Shown piece after piece: positions 1-7,935 of a DNA stretch of 64,000 nt (positions are counted from its first letter, which is position 1; each line of letters starts with the position of its first letter). This DNA comes from an uncultured Olsenella sp. (lineage in GTDB: Bacteria; Actinomycetota; Coriobacteriia; Coriobacteriales; Atopobiaceae). The notes beneath the pieces are model-generated. The model was not told where the DNA came from. It ran no database searches and worked only from the letters and a program-made list of their open reading frames with translations. The DNA is taken from the NCBI GenBank assembly GCA_934660915.1, contig CAKUIF010000011.1, positions 1 to 64,000 of the forward strand, written 5' to 3'. The translations under genes were made by a program, and so were the position numbers.

Positions 1-60
1 GCTGCAACGTTCCAACAAATCAAAAGGTCTTAGAATCTACGGTTTAGCCCTTGACTTCAT
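1..60 (-). other. Possible start of a second gene, cut by the window edge
   Basis: Reading leftwards from the BrnT-like gene, a good ribosome site (AAGGAGACC) precedes an ATG at 58-60. That frame runs only seven codons (MKSRAKP) into TAG, then continues open (ILRPFDLLERCS) to the edge. An antitoxin gene would be expected here. This could be a nonsense-broken start or a start I have chosen wrongly; too little sequence is present to decide. Confidence 0.2.
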
Positions 61-84
61 ATAGCTGGTCTCCTTTCTCCTTGA

Positions 85-384
85 TTAAAGTCCCAGTTCG
101 GCTCGCATCTTGGCGGTTAGCCTTTGAGCGTGATATATAAGGATTCGATCGTTCTCGAGTTCGACTCCGACCATTTCTATGAGCCTTCCTTTTGTATCTG
201 CGCCCGCAGCGACTATATGCGCAGGTGCCTCCATATTGCGAAGCCTCATCGCTATTGCGTTGCGCCACGCCACTTCAACGTCCATGTCGGTGACGTCTGG
301 ATGTCTTAGAAAAACGCGCCGATGCACTTCGAGCTTTCTGCTATTCGGTGTGCTCGACCCGCTGTCCGAAAACAGTATTATCAT
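85..384 (-). CDS. Small BrnT-like putative toxin (99 aa)
   Basis: This 99-residue protein starts at an ATG with an AAAGGGG ribosome site. Its second half has the layout of BrnT-type RelE-fold toxins: a strand with GRLIEMVGVEL, then RILIYHAQRLT and a terminal basic/acidic helix (KMRAELG). In BrnT families the matching C-terminal region reads GRxxxVV...RIISAR. BrnT genes are normally followed by their antitoxin gene, and a ribosome site does follow here, but the next frame is interrupted and cut by the edge. The similarity is judged from memory of the family pattern only, and no catalytic residues are certain. It could equally be an uncharacterised orphan. Its AT-richer codon use differs from the genes to its right, consistent with acquired DNA. 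Confidence 0.5.
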   Translation of the reverse strand: MIILFSDSGSSTPNSRKLEVHRRVFLRHPDVTDMDVEVAWRNAIAMRLRNMEAPAHIVAAGADTKGRLIEMVGVELENDRILIYHAQRLTAKMRAELGL

Positions 385-440
385 AACGTAACCCCTTTAA
401 GTATTACAATTAACGTGGAACTTTTTCCCGTTAACGAAAT

Positions 441-476
441 CGCCCCGCCGGCACGAGTCGCGGTGCCGGCGGGGCG
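441..476 (-). terminator. GC-rich hairpin terminator after the acidic orphan
   Basis: Perfect 14-bp arms (cgccccgccggcac and its complement) sit just beyond the stop of the gene at 485-1018 and are followed on the minus strand by a T-containing stretch (ATTTCGTT). Position and shape fit an intrinsic terminator. Confidence 0.65.
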
Positions 477-484
477 GAAAGCGG

Positions 485-1018
485 CTAGGCGGTCAGGTAG
501 AGGTTCTTGCAACGACCGACGTTGACGCTGGGCAGGGCGTAACGGAGGCCGACGACGTTCGGGCTGCAGATGTCGTCGAGCCAATCCTCGAGCATCTGCT
601 CGTAGCTGAAGTCGTCGCGGTCCTCGTCGTCGCCCTCGGGGATATCGCCGAACTGGTGGAGGATCACGGGGTTGGGGAGTTGCTTGCCATCGTGGTCCTT
701 GCGGTCGCGGAGCGCGTCTGCGAGCTCGTCTTGGGCGTCGAGCAGGTCGACGAAGGTCTCCTCGGCCGTCCTGGCGTTTTCGGCGGCGGCAGGTTCCGGC
801 TCGGTCGCGTCATCACTGCGGATCTCGGCCTCGGCTCCGGACGCGGAGGCACGGGATTGGATGAGCTCGGTCAGCGCCTCAAGAAGCGCATCGTCGCAAA
901 CCTGGTCCTCGCCCACGTACAAAACTACGGTCTTTTCTCCGTATCCGCCGCTTGGAAGGCCTTCCGGCTCGGGTATGACCTCGATGGCCACGTTTGCCTC
1001 GGGGAAGTAGATGCTCAT
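485..1018 (-). CDS. Acidic hypothetical protein (177 aa)
   Basis: I do not recognise this protein. The first 50 residues look like a folded domain (MSIYFPEANVAIEVIPEPEG, then TVVLYVGEDQV). The middle, about residues 55-125, is very rich in Asp, Glu and Ala and probably flexible or helical. The last 50 contain aromatic and acidic segments (DFSYEQMLEDWLDDIC) and a short basic end. It has no signal peptide or membrane segment, so it should be cytoplasmic. It is transcribed divergently from the LtaS-type gene across a 285-base gap and ends at a strong hairpin. GC content and codon use match the host chromosome, so the frame is credible. No function is proposed. Confidence 0.6.
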   Translation of the reverse strand: MSIYFPEANVAIEVIPEPEGLPSGGYGEKTVVLYVGEDQVCDDALLEALTELIQSRASASGAEAEIRSDDATEPEPAAAENARTAEETFVDLLDAQDELADALRDRKDHDGKQLPNPVILHQFGDIPEGDDEDRDDFSYEQMLEDWLDDICSPNVVGLRYALPSVNVGRCKNLYLTA

Positions 1019-1303
1019 GTTCGACTCCTCTCGTCACGTTTTTTGGTGAGGGGAGCGTACACGCTGGGCGGCGCCCCTGACGCTGCCGGAATGCTTGTGG
1101 GTATCTCCGTCGCAGGTTACGCGGTTAATTTAAACATTCATGAATTGTCTTCTCGGCGAACGAGCTCAAAGCACCCGCGAACGCGCATCTGACGCTTGAG
1201 ATTTAAGGATTACTGACGGGTGTTGCTTACCGTTAGCTTGCGAAAAGCTGACTTCTGGCATACTTATAAAGTTGAATAGAATTCGAAAAACAAGGTATAG
1301 TGC

Positions 1304-3499
1304 ATGAATATCACAACCATTTGCAGCGTTTGCCTTGCGTGCAGCGTTCTTGTGTGCGGTTTTGACGTCTTTAGCGTCGTCACACGCGAGGGAAGGGCGC
1401 ACCTGAGCGATATCGTGTGGGCAACGCTGTTTGTGGGGATCCAGGCTCTTGTTTTTGCTTGGGCTTCGCAGGGTCTGATTGTGGTCGACGAGGGTGCGCT
1501 TACCCTCGCGTCGGTCGTCGTCGTCAACGTTGCGTGCATGGCGGCCGCGCACTTCTCGCTGCTGCGCCGCGAGGTATCGGGGAAGCTGCTGTTCGCCGCT
1601 GCCCCTTCCGACTGGGTGGCGTACCGGGTTATCTCGATTCCGGTGGCGCTTATTGCCCTGGCTTGCGCCGGCGCGCTCTGTGTGCTCGCGGTTGAGCTGC
1701 CGCACAATTTCGACTTTGAACAGATTAATGCCTTGACGGTATTTGTCGAGTGGGCCCTTCTAACGACGGCTCTAGTTGGGCTGTACTTCGTCGGCCAACG
1801 ACGCTGTTTCCTGGCCGCGCTTGTGCCGATTGCGAGCATGTGCCTCGGCATCGCGGAGTACTTTGTCTTTCTCTTTAAGGACCAGCCTTTGCAGCCGGGA
1901 GACCTGCTTGCGCTCGGTACCGCCGCCTCCGTAGCCGAGGGATATATCTATACGGCTTCGGCCCAATGCCTGTGGGGCATCACTGCTGGAGTCCTGGCGT
2001 TGCTCGTGTGCGCGGTGCTCGCGCAGTTCCGCCGCCGTCCCGAAGACCTCGGGGGAGCGTCCTTCTCGCCGGCGCGCCGCAACGCGGGTGTGCTTGCGAA
2101 CGCGATCGCCGGCTGCGCTGTTCTCGCGGCCATCGTTTCCAACGTGACGGGCGTCGATTACTGCTCCGCTTACGAGGTTTCTTACAGTTCGTGGAATATC
2201 AGCTGGACTTATTCCGCGCATGCCTATATCCCGACGTTTATTGCTGGTTGCCAGCTTATGGTGCCAAAGAAGCCCGCTGCTTATTCTGTTGAGTCCGCCG
2301 AAGCTCTTTTGGCTGATTATGCGGCTGCCTACGACTCGTCCGAGCTCAGCTCTGCTCTTAATGAAGCGCAGGCTGCCGCTGAGGCACAGTTCGGTGATGT
2401 GAAGCCGAGCGTTGTCGCCGTCATGAACGAAACGTTTTCGGACCTTTCGATTTTTGATGGCATGCATGCTGGCTACGATGGTCCTCAATACTTCAAGTCG
2501 ATGGGTGATTGTGTGAGCCGCGGCAAGTTCTATACCTCCGTAAACGGAGGCGGCACCACTAATACTGAGTTCGAGTTTCTTACTGGTGCTTCAATGGCGA
2601 ATTTTGGGCCCGGAGTCTATCCATATACTGTTTACAACCTAACTCAGACCGAGAACCTTGCGCGCTTCTTTAGTGACCTCGGCTACTCGACCCTCGCCAT
2701 GCACCCGCAGCTCGGAACCAATTGGAACCGCGTGAATGCGTACCGCGACCTGGGATTCGATGACTTCCTGACCTACGAGGACTTTGAGGGCGCCGATACT
2801 CTGCGCGGGCACGTGACCGACCGCGCGACCTACGACAAGGTGCTCGAAGCCCTCGAGTCGAACCCCGAGCCGCAGTTTATCTTTGATGTGACGATGCAGA
2901 ACCACTCCGGCTACGATACGGGCCTTCTCGACGAGGACGACATGATTCGCTTGGACATCGATGGCCAGAGCGATCAGCTCATCGACGAGTACGTCACCGT
3001 GATCCGCCACTCTGACGAGGACCTCGAGTACTTCGTGAATCGCCTCCGCGAGCTCGGCCGACCGGTCATCCTCGTGTTCTTCGGTGACCATCAGCCGTAT
3101 ATGACGCTCGGGTACAACGATAATTGGTATCCGGACGAGGATGAGGCGGTCCATGCTCGCCGTGTGTACCAGACGGACTACATCGTGTGGGCGAACTACG
3201 ACGTCGCCGGCAACGACCAGGTGAGCGAGTGCAGCGACGTTTCCGCGAGTTTCCTCGGCGCTGAGGTGCTGCAGAAGATCGGCGCCCCTCTTACCGATTT
3301 CCAGAAGGCGCACCTTGAGCTTCGCTGCGCGCTTCCCGAGATCAGCGCCGCCTGCTACGAGGATGCAGAGGCCTCTTGGCACCTCCCGGGCGTTGACTCC
3401 GGCGTCGAGGCGACCGACCAGGCCCGGTCCGACTTCGCCACGCTGCAGTACTACCAGCTGTTCCGCGACGGCAAGGACATCTACTGCTCGCACCTTTAG
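1304..3499 (+). CDS. LtaS-family phosphoglycerol transferase (sulfatase-fold membrane protein)
   Basis: Integral membrane enzyme of the lipoteichoic acid synthase/alkaline-phosphatase superfamily, 731 aa. Family members transfer glycerol-phosphate from phosphatidylglycerol to cell-surface glycolipids or polymers. About eight hydrophobic segments fill residues 1-320. The extracellular sulfatase-like domain follows, with the metal-binding Glu in the NETFSDL segment (near residue 376), the nucleophile Thr in GGTTNTEFEF (418-419) and the metal pair D595-H596 in FFGDHQPY, together with the NHSGYD segment. All the key residues are present. It stands alone, with no lipid-anchor synthase nearby, so the polymer it builds is unknown. 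A perfect 23-bp inverted repeat follows directly. Start: ATG after AAGG. Confidence 0.88.
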   Translation: MNITTICSVCLACSVLVCGFDVFSVVTREGRAHLSDIVWATLFVGIQALVFAWASQGLIVVDEGALTLASVVVVNVACMAAAHFSLLRREVSGKLLFAAAPSDWVAYRVISIPVALIALACAGALCVLAVELPHNFDFEQINALTVFVEWALLTTALVGLYFVGQRRCFLAALVPIASMCLGIAEYFVFLFKDQPLQPGDLLALGTAASVAEGYIYTASAQCLWGITAGVLALLVCAVLAQFRRRPEDLGGASFSPARRNAGVLANAIAGCAVLAAIVSNVTGVDYCSAYEVSYSSWNISWTYSAHAYIPTFIAGCQLMVPKKPAAYSVESAEALLADYAAAYDSSELSSALNEAQAAAEAQFGDVKPSVVAVMNETFSDLSIFDGMHAGYDGPQYFKSMGDCVSRGKFYTSVNGGGTTNTEFEFLTGASMANFGPGVYPYTVYNLTQTENLARFFSDLGYSTLAMHPQLGTNWNRVNAYRDLGFDDFLTYEDFEGADTLRGHVTDRATYDKVLEALESNPEPQFIFDVTMQNHSGYDTGLLDEDDMIRLDIDGQSDQLIDEYVTVIRHSDEDLEYFVNRLRELGRPVILVFFGDHQPYMTLGYNDNWYPDEDEAVHARRVYQTDYIVWANYDVAGNDQVSECSDVSASFLGAEVLQKIGAPLTDFQKAHLELRCALPEISAACYEDAEASWHLPGVDSGVEATDQARSDFATLQYYQLFRDGKDIYCSHL

Positions 3500-3515
3500 G
3501 ATCGTGCTTCTTGCC

Positions 3516-3581
3516 TAACTCCCATACGGCGGACGCATTTGGGCCGAAAATCGGCCGGATGCGTCCGCCGTATGGGAGTTA
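3516..3581. repeat. Perfect 23-bp inverted repeat with an inner hairpin
   Basis: Arms 3516-3538 and 3559-3581 are exact complements, and the 20-base centre contains its own hairpin (ggccga...tcggcc). The 5' arm starts directly after a cttcttgcc motif (3507-3515). It lies between convergent genes and probably works as a two-way terminator, but it is much longer than a typical one. Confidence 0.85.
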
Positions 3582-3611
3582 GTGTGTTTTCGGGCGGTTT
3601 GCGTGGTCGGC

Positions 3612-4190
3612 TTACTTGCCTAGAAGCGCGCGCGTTCGCTCGATGAGCTTCTTGTAGACGTGCTCACACATCCACGCCTCGGTCGAGAGGCGGCGGACGT
3701 CGTCGAGCGCAGCCCAGCGCACGCCCGAGTTCTCGTCGGGCGCGACGCGCAGGGGCGCCTCGGCATCGGCGACCACGAGGTAGGTCACGTTGAGGTGCGT
3801 GTGCGACGGTACCCACGCGCCACGGCGCACGTGGCCCGCCACCGGCAGCGCCTCCAGCGAGAGGATGGGGCCGCCGCCCTGCGCGGGCACGACGCGCGCG
3901 CCGGCGACGCCCGTCTCTTCCTCGAGCTCGCGCAAGGCGACGGCCGCGAGGTCGCGCTCGCCGTCGGCGTGCCCGCCTACCCAGCTCCAGCTGTCGTAGA
4001 TCTTGTGGTACACGAGCAGGACCCGCTTGCCGCGCTCGTCGACCGCCCACGCGGAGGTGGTCAGGTGCGTGGGCGACTCGCGGCCCCAGACACCCGGGTC
4101 CTGCTCCAGGCGACGCAGGATGAGCTCTCGGTCGGCGGTTTCCTGCTCGCAGCCGGGCGCAAAGGCCCGGACGTCGTCGATGAGGGGCAT
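3612..4190 (-). CDS. NUDIX hydrolase
   Basis: Cytoplasmic pyrophosphohydrolase of the NUDIX family, about 192 aa. The Nudix box is GHADGERDLAAVALRELEEE followed by TGV. The helix half (REL-EE-TG) is canonical, while the first Glu falls one position earlier than in the textbook GX5EX7REUXEEXGU pattern. The substrate cannot be read from sequence; the family hydrolyses nucleoside diphosphates linked to another group. I place the start at the ATG at 4190 because AGAAGGA lies seven bases before it; an in-frame TTG at 4208 overlaps that ribosome site. It follows the flavodoxin-fold gene by 39 bases on the same strand and is probably co-transcribed with it. Confidence 0.85.
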   Translation of the reverse strand: MPLIDDVRAFAPGCEQETADRELILRRLEQDPGVWGRESPTHLTTSAWAVDERGKRVLLVYHKIYDSWSWVGGHADGERDLAAVALRELEEETGVAGARVVPAQGGGPILSLEALPVAGHVRRGAWVPSHTHLNVTYLVVADAEAPLRVAPDENSGVRWAALDDVRRLSTEAWMCEHVYKKLIERTRALLGK

Positions 4191-4229
4191 GGTCGTCCTT
4201 CTTTCCAACGTGGTTTGGTCGTGGCTTGG

Positions 4230-4850
4230 CTAGCGGATGAAGTTCGTCCTCGGGTAGTCCTCGGCAGCGGGCGGCTCGATGCCCGCCGCTCGGCCGGCCT
4301 CGATGCAGCGCAGGAGCCATGCCATGTTGCGGCCGAGGGCGCGCAGGTTGCCCAGGCCCTCCTCGTCGCGCTCGACGTCCTCGGCGCAGGTGCCGTGGAC
4401 GTTGTTCCAGTAGCGGGCGCTCACCACGGGCATCTGGTTGATGGTAAAGAACTTGTTGATGTCGTCGAAGCTCGCGGTGGTTCCGCCGCGGCGGGCGGAG
4501 CACACGGCCGCCGCCGGCTTGTGGGCGAGGTCGGCCGACCCCGAGAAGAAGAGCCTGTCCATGAAGCCGAGAAGCGAGCCCGCGGCGTGGGCGTAGTGGA
4601 CGGGCGCGCCAAAGATAAAGCCGTCGGCCTCGGCGGCCTTCTGGCGGAAGTCGTTGACAGCATCGTCGTAGACGCAGCGGCCGAGCTTGCGGCAGCCGCC
4701 GCAGCCCATGCAGCCGCCCACCGGTTTGCCACCGATCCAGAAGATCTCGGCGTTGATGCCCTCCTCGCGAAGCGTCGCCGCGACCTCCTCGAGCGCGCGG
4801 TTCGTGCAGCCGCCCTGGTGCGGGCTTCCGTTAACGAGCATGACCTTCAA
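4230..4850 (-). CDS. Flavodoxin-fold NAD(P)H-dependent FMN reductase
   Basis: About 206 aa, with the FMN phosphate loop NGSPHQGGCTNRAL at the N-terminus and a CMGCGGCRKLGRC cysteine cluster around residues 50-65, as in the iron-sulfur/flavodoxin-type reductases of anaerobes. The later segments FGAPVHYAHAAG and RRGGTTASFDDINKFF fit the flavin-contacting loops of that family. Likely role: electron transfer or reduction of small organic substrates in the cytoplasm. I chose the TTG at 4850 (LKVMLVNGSP) because AGAGGGG lies seven bases upstream. The ATG-like extension at 4880 adds only basic residues. It is the first gene of a pair with the NUDIX gene. Confidence 0.8.
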   Translation of the reverse strand: MKVMLVNGSPHQGGCTNRALEEVAATLREEGINAEIFWIGGKPVGGCMGCGGCRKLGRCVYDDAVNDFRQKAAEADGFIFGAPVHYAHAAGSLLGFMDRLFFSGSADLAHKPAAAVCSARRGGTTASFDDINKFFTINQMPVVSARYWNNVHGTCAEDVERDEEGLGNLRALGRNMAWLLRCIEAGRAAGIEPPAAEDYPRTNFIR

Positions 4851-4911
4851 GGCGAGTCCCCTCTCTGTGCGTGCGCGCATCCCCCTGCGCGCTTATGTCC
4901 ATGGTAGTTAA

Positions 4912-4945
4912 AAACGGCAAGAAGGACCGGGCCTTCTTGCCGTTT
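4912..4945 (-). terminator. Intrinsic terminator of the methionine aminopeptidase gene
   Basis: Arms aaacggcaagaagg and ccttcttgccgttt enclose a six-base loop and are followed on the minus strand by TTTTT. The arms are made of the cttcttgcc motif that recurs through the window. Confidence 0.8.
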
Positions 4946-4979
4946 GTGTGGTGCGGATTTGGTGTGCCGTTGCCGGGTT

Positions 4980-5864
4980 CTACCAGCTCAGGAGCTCGTA
5001 GCCGTCCTCGGTGACCACGAGCTGGACCTCCCACTGGGCGGAGTCGGAGCCGTCGGCGGTGCGCACGGTCCAGCCGTTGGGGTCGTTCATCGTGATCTGC
5101 GGGGCGCCGGCGTTGACCATGGGCTCGATGGTGAAGCACATGCCGGGGACGAGGACGGGGCCCTCGCCGGGCTTGCCGACGAAACCGACGAAGGGGTCCT
5201 CGTGGAACTCGAGGCCGATGCCGTGGCCGCCGAACTCGCGGACCACGTTGAAGCCGGCGGCCTCGACGCAGCTCTGGACGGCGTGGGACATGTCGCCGAG
5301 GTGGGCCCATGGCTTAACGGCCGCGAGGCCCGCCTGGACGGACTCGCGGGTGACCTCCACGAGGCGGCGACGCTCGTCGGAGACCTCGCCGATGCAGAAC
5401 ATGCGGCTGGAGTCCGAGAAGTAGCCGTCGAGGATGGTGGAACAGTCGATGTTGACGATGTCGCCGTCGCGCAGGACGTTGTCGTCGGAGGGGATGCCGT
5501 GGCAGACGACGTCGTTGATGCTCGTGCAGACGCTCTTGGGGTAGCCCTCGTAGTTGAGGTCGGCGGGGATGCCGCCGTGGTCGACGGTGTAGTCGTGGAT
5601 CCACTGGTCGATCTGGGCGGTGGTCACGCCGGCGCGGATGTTCTCGGCGACGTAGTCGAGCACGCCGACGTTGATGGCAGCGGAGCGCTTGATGCCCTCG
5701 ATGTCCTCGGCGGTCTTGAGTAGACCGCGGGGCATGACCTCCTCGCCGGCGGAGGCCAGGCGGTCGAGGTGCTCGTCCATGCGGGCGTGGCACTTCTTGT
5801 ACTTCTTTCCGGAACCGCACCAGCAGGGGTCGTTGCGGCCGGGCACGTAATCATTGTCATACAT
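4980..5864 (-). CDS. map: Type I methionine aminopeptidase with N-terminal SEC-C zinc motif
   Basis: Removes the initiator methionine from nascent proteins, 294 aa. Residues 9-27 carry a SEC-C motif (RNDPCWCGSGKKYKKCH) that binds zinc and is thought to help ribosome docking in the long bacterial forms. The catalytic domain shows the five metal ligands in order: Asp in NIDCS, Asp in YFSDSSR, His in GGHGIGLEFHE, Glu in FTIEPM and Glu in QWEVQL. The start ATG is preceded by AAAGGAAG. A CATACT-type -10 box lies in the 105-base gap upstream, so it probably has its own promoter. It ends at the strong hairpin at 4912-4945. Confidence 0.95.
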   Translation of the reverse strand: MYDNDYVPGRNDPCWCGSGKKYKKCHARMDEHLDRLASAGEEVMPRGLLKTAEDIEGIKRSAAINVGVLDYVAENIRAGVTTAQIDQWIHDYTVDHGGIPADLNYEGYPKSVCTSINDVVCHGIPSDDNVLRDGDIVNIDCSTILDGYFSDSSRMFCIGEVSDERRRLVEVTRESVQAGLAAVKPWAHLGDMSHAVQSCVEAAGFNVVREFGGHGIGLEFHEDPFVGFVGKPGEGPVLVPGMCFTIEPMVNAGAPQITMNDPNGWTVRTADGSDSAQWEVQLVVTEDGYELLSW

Positions 5865-5969
5865 GGCTAACTTCCTTTCTTCACGTGGTCAAGTATGACA
5901 CGTCGCCGGGCGGTGTGGCGTGGCGGCGGGCGGTTATGTGGCGGTTTGCGGGTGGGGGCGGGCGCGGGT

Positions 5970-6452
5970 TTAGAAGCGGCGCCCACGGGCGTGCTCGGTG
6001 CCGAAGCCGGCGCCGGTGCGGACGGCGAGCAGGAAGCGATCGCATGCCTCCGAGAAGGGGCGGCGCGCGTGGCCGAGGCGGGGCTTGCGCATGAGGCGGG
6101 GGAGGCCGGCGAGGTCGTCGACCACAAGCGCGCCCGACCAGCCGGGGAGCACGGGCTCGCGGTCGCAGACGGCGTAACGAGGGGCGCCGGCGGGGAGGGG
6201 GAGCTCGGCGGCGATGGTCTCGGCGTCCTTCTTTCCTGTGAAGGCTATGACGAACGAGTCGCAGGTGGAGAGGGTGTTTGTGTCTGAGGGTTCGAGCCGG
6301 GCGAACTCGATGGGCTCCTTCACGTGGCAGAGCCACTCGTAGACGGGGCCGGCGGCGGCCATGTCGTCGAGCACGAGCCCGAGGACTGCGCCCTCGTTTC
6401 CGTCCGCGAGGCAGACGAGGGCAACTTTGTGCGGTCGCTTTCCGATGTCCAT
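5970..6452 (-). CDS. Hypothetical protein (160 aa)
   Basis: No family recognised. From the ATG at 6452 the protein begins MDIGKRPHKVALVCLADG and has alternating strands and helices typical of a small alpha/beta fold, with a basic C-terminal third (LMRKPRLGHARRPFSEACDRF). The ATG at 6452 has GGAGGG eight bases upstream; the longer frame to 6590 adds a proline-rich, low-complexity leader with no ribosome site and is unlikely. It is divergent from the iron-alcohol dehydrogenase at 6589, and the roughly 135 bases between must hold both promoters. There is no signal peptide or membrane helix. Confidence 0.6.
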   Translation of the reverse strand: MDIGKRPHKVALVCLADGNEGAVLGLVLDDMAAAGPVYEWLCHVKEPIEFARLEPSDTNTLSTCDSFVIAFTGKKDAETIAAELPLPAGAPRYAVCDREPVLPGWSGALVVDDLAGLPRLMRKPRLGHARRPFSEACDRFLLAVRTGAGFGTEHARGRRF

Positions 6453-6588
6453 CCGCCCTCCGGTGCCGGCCTGTTGGGTATCCAAGTCGATGGTTAATTC
6501 TAGTCGAGGCGTTTGCGGTGGTGTTGGCGGGGCTGCTGTTTGGGGGTTACGGTAGGCGGCAATGCCATCCGAACGAGGGGGAGACGTC

Positions 6589-7794
6589 ATGTCCGATTCC
6601 TATAACTTCATCTCCAGGACGCGCGTGCTGTTTGGCGCGGGCAAGCTCGACGAGCTCGGCGACGCGGGGCTGCCCGGCGCGCGGGCGCTCGTGGTGACCA
6701 CCGGAGGCAAGTCGGTCAAGGCCAACGGGTACCTCGACCGCGTTCTGGGCGAGCTCGAGCGCGCGGACGTGTCGCACGTGCTGTTCGACCGGATCGAGCC
6801 GAACCCGCTGCGCGAGACCGTCAACGCCGGCGGCTGGCTCGCGCGCACCGAGGGCTGCGACTTCGTGCTCGCGCTCGGCGGCGGCTCGGTGATGGACGCG
6901 TGCAAGGGCATCTGCGCCGTGGCGGCGAACCCCGTCGTGGCGGCCGACGGCTCCGAGTCCGCCCGCGACGTCTGGGACTACGTTATGGGCGGGACGGCGC
7001 GCGGGCAGCGCATCGAGCGCGACCCGCTGCCGCTCGTCTGCGTGACGACCACGGCGGGCACCGGCTCGGAGGTCGACGCCGGCGCCGTCATCTCGTGCAA
7101 GCAGACCGACGAGAAGCTGCGCCTCGGCGACCCTCGACTGCTTCCGGTGCTCTCCGTCGTCGATCCCGAGCTCATGCTCACCGTGCCGGCGCGCCTGACC
7201 GCGTTCCAGGGCTTCGACGCGCTCTTCCACAACGTCGAGTGCTTCATCGCCAACAACCACAACCTCATGGGCGACATGGTCTGTCGCGAGGGCATCCGCA
7301 ATGCGGCGGCTGCGCTGCCGACCTGCGTGAACGACGGCTCCGACATCGATGCACGCACCAAGCTCGCCTTCGCGAACACCCTGGGCGGGTACGCGATGGT
7401 GTGCTCCGGCTGCTGCGGCTGCCACGGCACCGAGCACGCCATGAGCGCACACCATCACGACCTGCCGCATGGCGCCGGCCTCATCATGATCGCGCACGCC
7501 TACCACCAGCACATGATCGACGCGCATGCCTGCGACGACCGCTACGTCGAGATGGCGCGCCTCATGGGCGACGAGGGCGCGACGGAGCCGGGCGACTTCA
7601 TCGCCGCGCTCGATCGCCTGATGGCGGCGTGCGGCGTGGACGGCCTCAAGATGAGCGACTGGGGCATTGACGAGGCCGAGCTCAACGCGATCGCCGCTAA
7701 CGGCCTCGCCACCAATGGTGCGCTCTACGCGCACGATCCGGCGCCGCTCTCGCACGACGACGTGCTCGCCATCCTGCAGCGCAGCTATAGCTAG
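6589..7794 (+). CDS. Iron-containing alcohol dehydrogenase family protein
   Basis: Group III alcohol dehydrogenase fold, 401 aa. The N-terminal half has the NAD(P)-binding glycine motif ALGGGSVMDACKG and TTTAGTGSEVD. The C-terminal half holds the metal ligands: Asp and His in GFDALFHNVE, then His residues in HGTEHAMSAHHHDLPHGAG. The family uses Fe(II) (sometimes Zn) to interconvert aldehydes and alcohols and is common in fermenting anaerobes; the substrate is not predictable. The start ATG at 6589 follows AGGGGGAG; an upstream in-frame ATG at 6562 overlaps that site. It ends at a strong hairpin (7860-7892). Confidence 0.85.
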   Translation: MSDSYNFISRTRVLFGAGKLDELGDAGLPGARALVVTTGGKSVKANGYLDRVLGELERADVSHVLFDRIEPNPLRETVNAGGWLARTEGCDFVLALGGGSVMDACKGICAVAANPVVAADGSESARDVWDYVMGGTARGQRIERDPLPLVCVTTTAGTGSEVDAGAVISCKQTDEKLRLGDPRLLPVLSVVDPELMLTVPARLTAFQGFDALFHNVECFIANNHNLMGDMVCREGIRNAAAALPTCVNDGSDIDARTKLAFANTLGGYAMVCSGCCGCHGTEHAMSAHHHDLPHGAGLIMIAHAYHQHMIDAHACDDRYVEMARLMGDEGATEPGDFIAALDRLMAACGVDGLKMSDWGIDEAELNAIAANGLATNGALYAHDPAPLSHDDVLAILQRSYS

Positions 7795-7859
7795 CCGGCA
7801 CTTTCCGACTCGGGCAAGGCCGAAGCAAAGTCGCAGCCTTCGCCTAACGCGCGTGAAAC

Positions 7860-7892
7860 GCACCCGTTGCGAGCCTGTCTCGCAACGGGTGC
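7860..7892 (+). terminator. Hairpin terminator after the Fe-alcohol dehydrogenase gene
   Basis: Fourteen-base perfect arms (gcacccgttgcgag and its complement) with a five-base loop, followed by tactcttt. It lies 65 bases beyond the stop and just before the acetolactate synthase-type gene. Confidence 0.7.
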
Positions 7893-7935
7893 TACTCTTT
7901 GCGGGGAATTTGGCTACCCGTAGGGAGATAATCAT

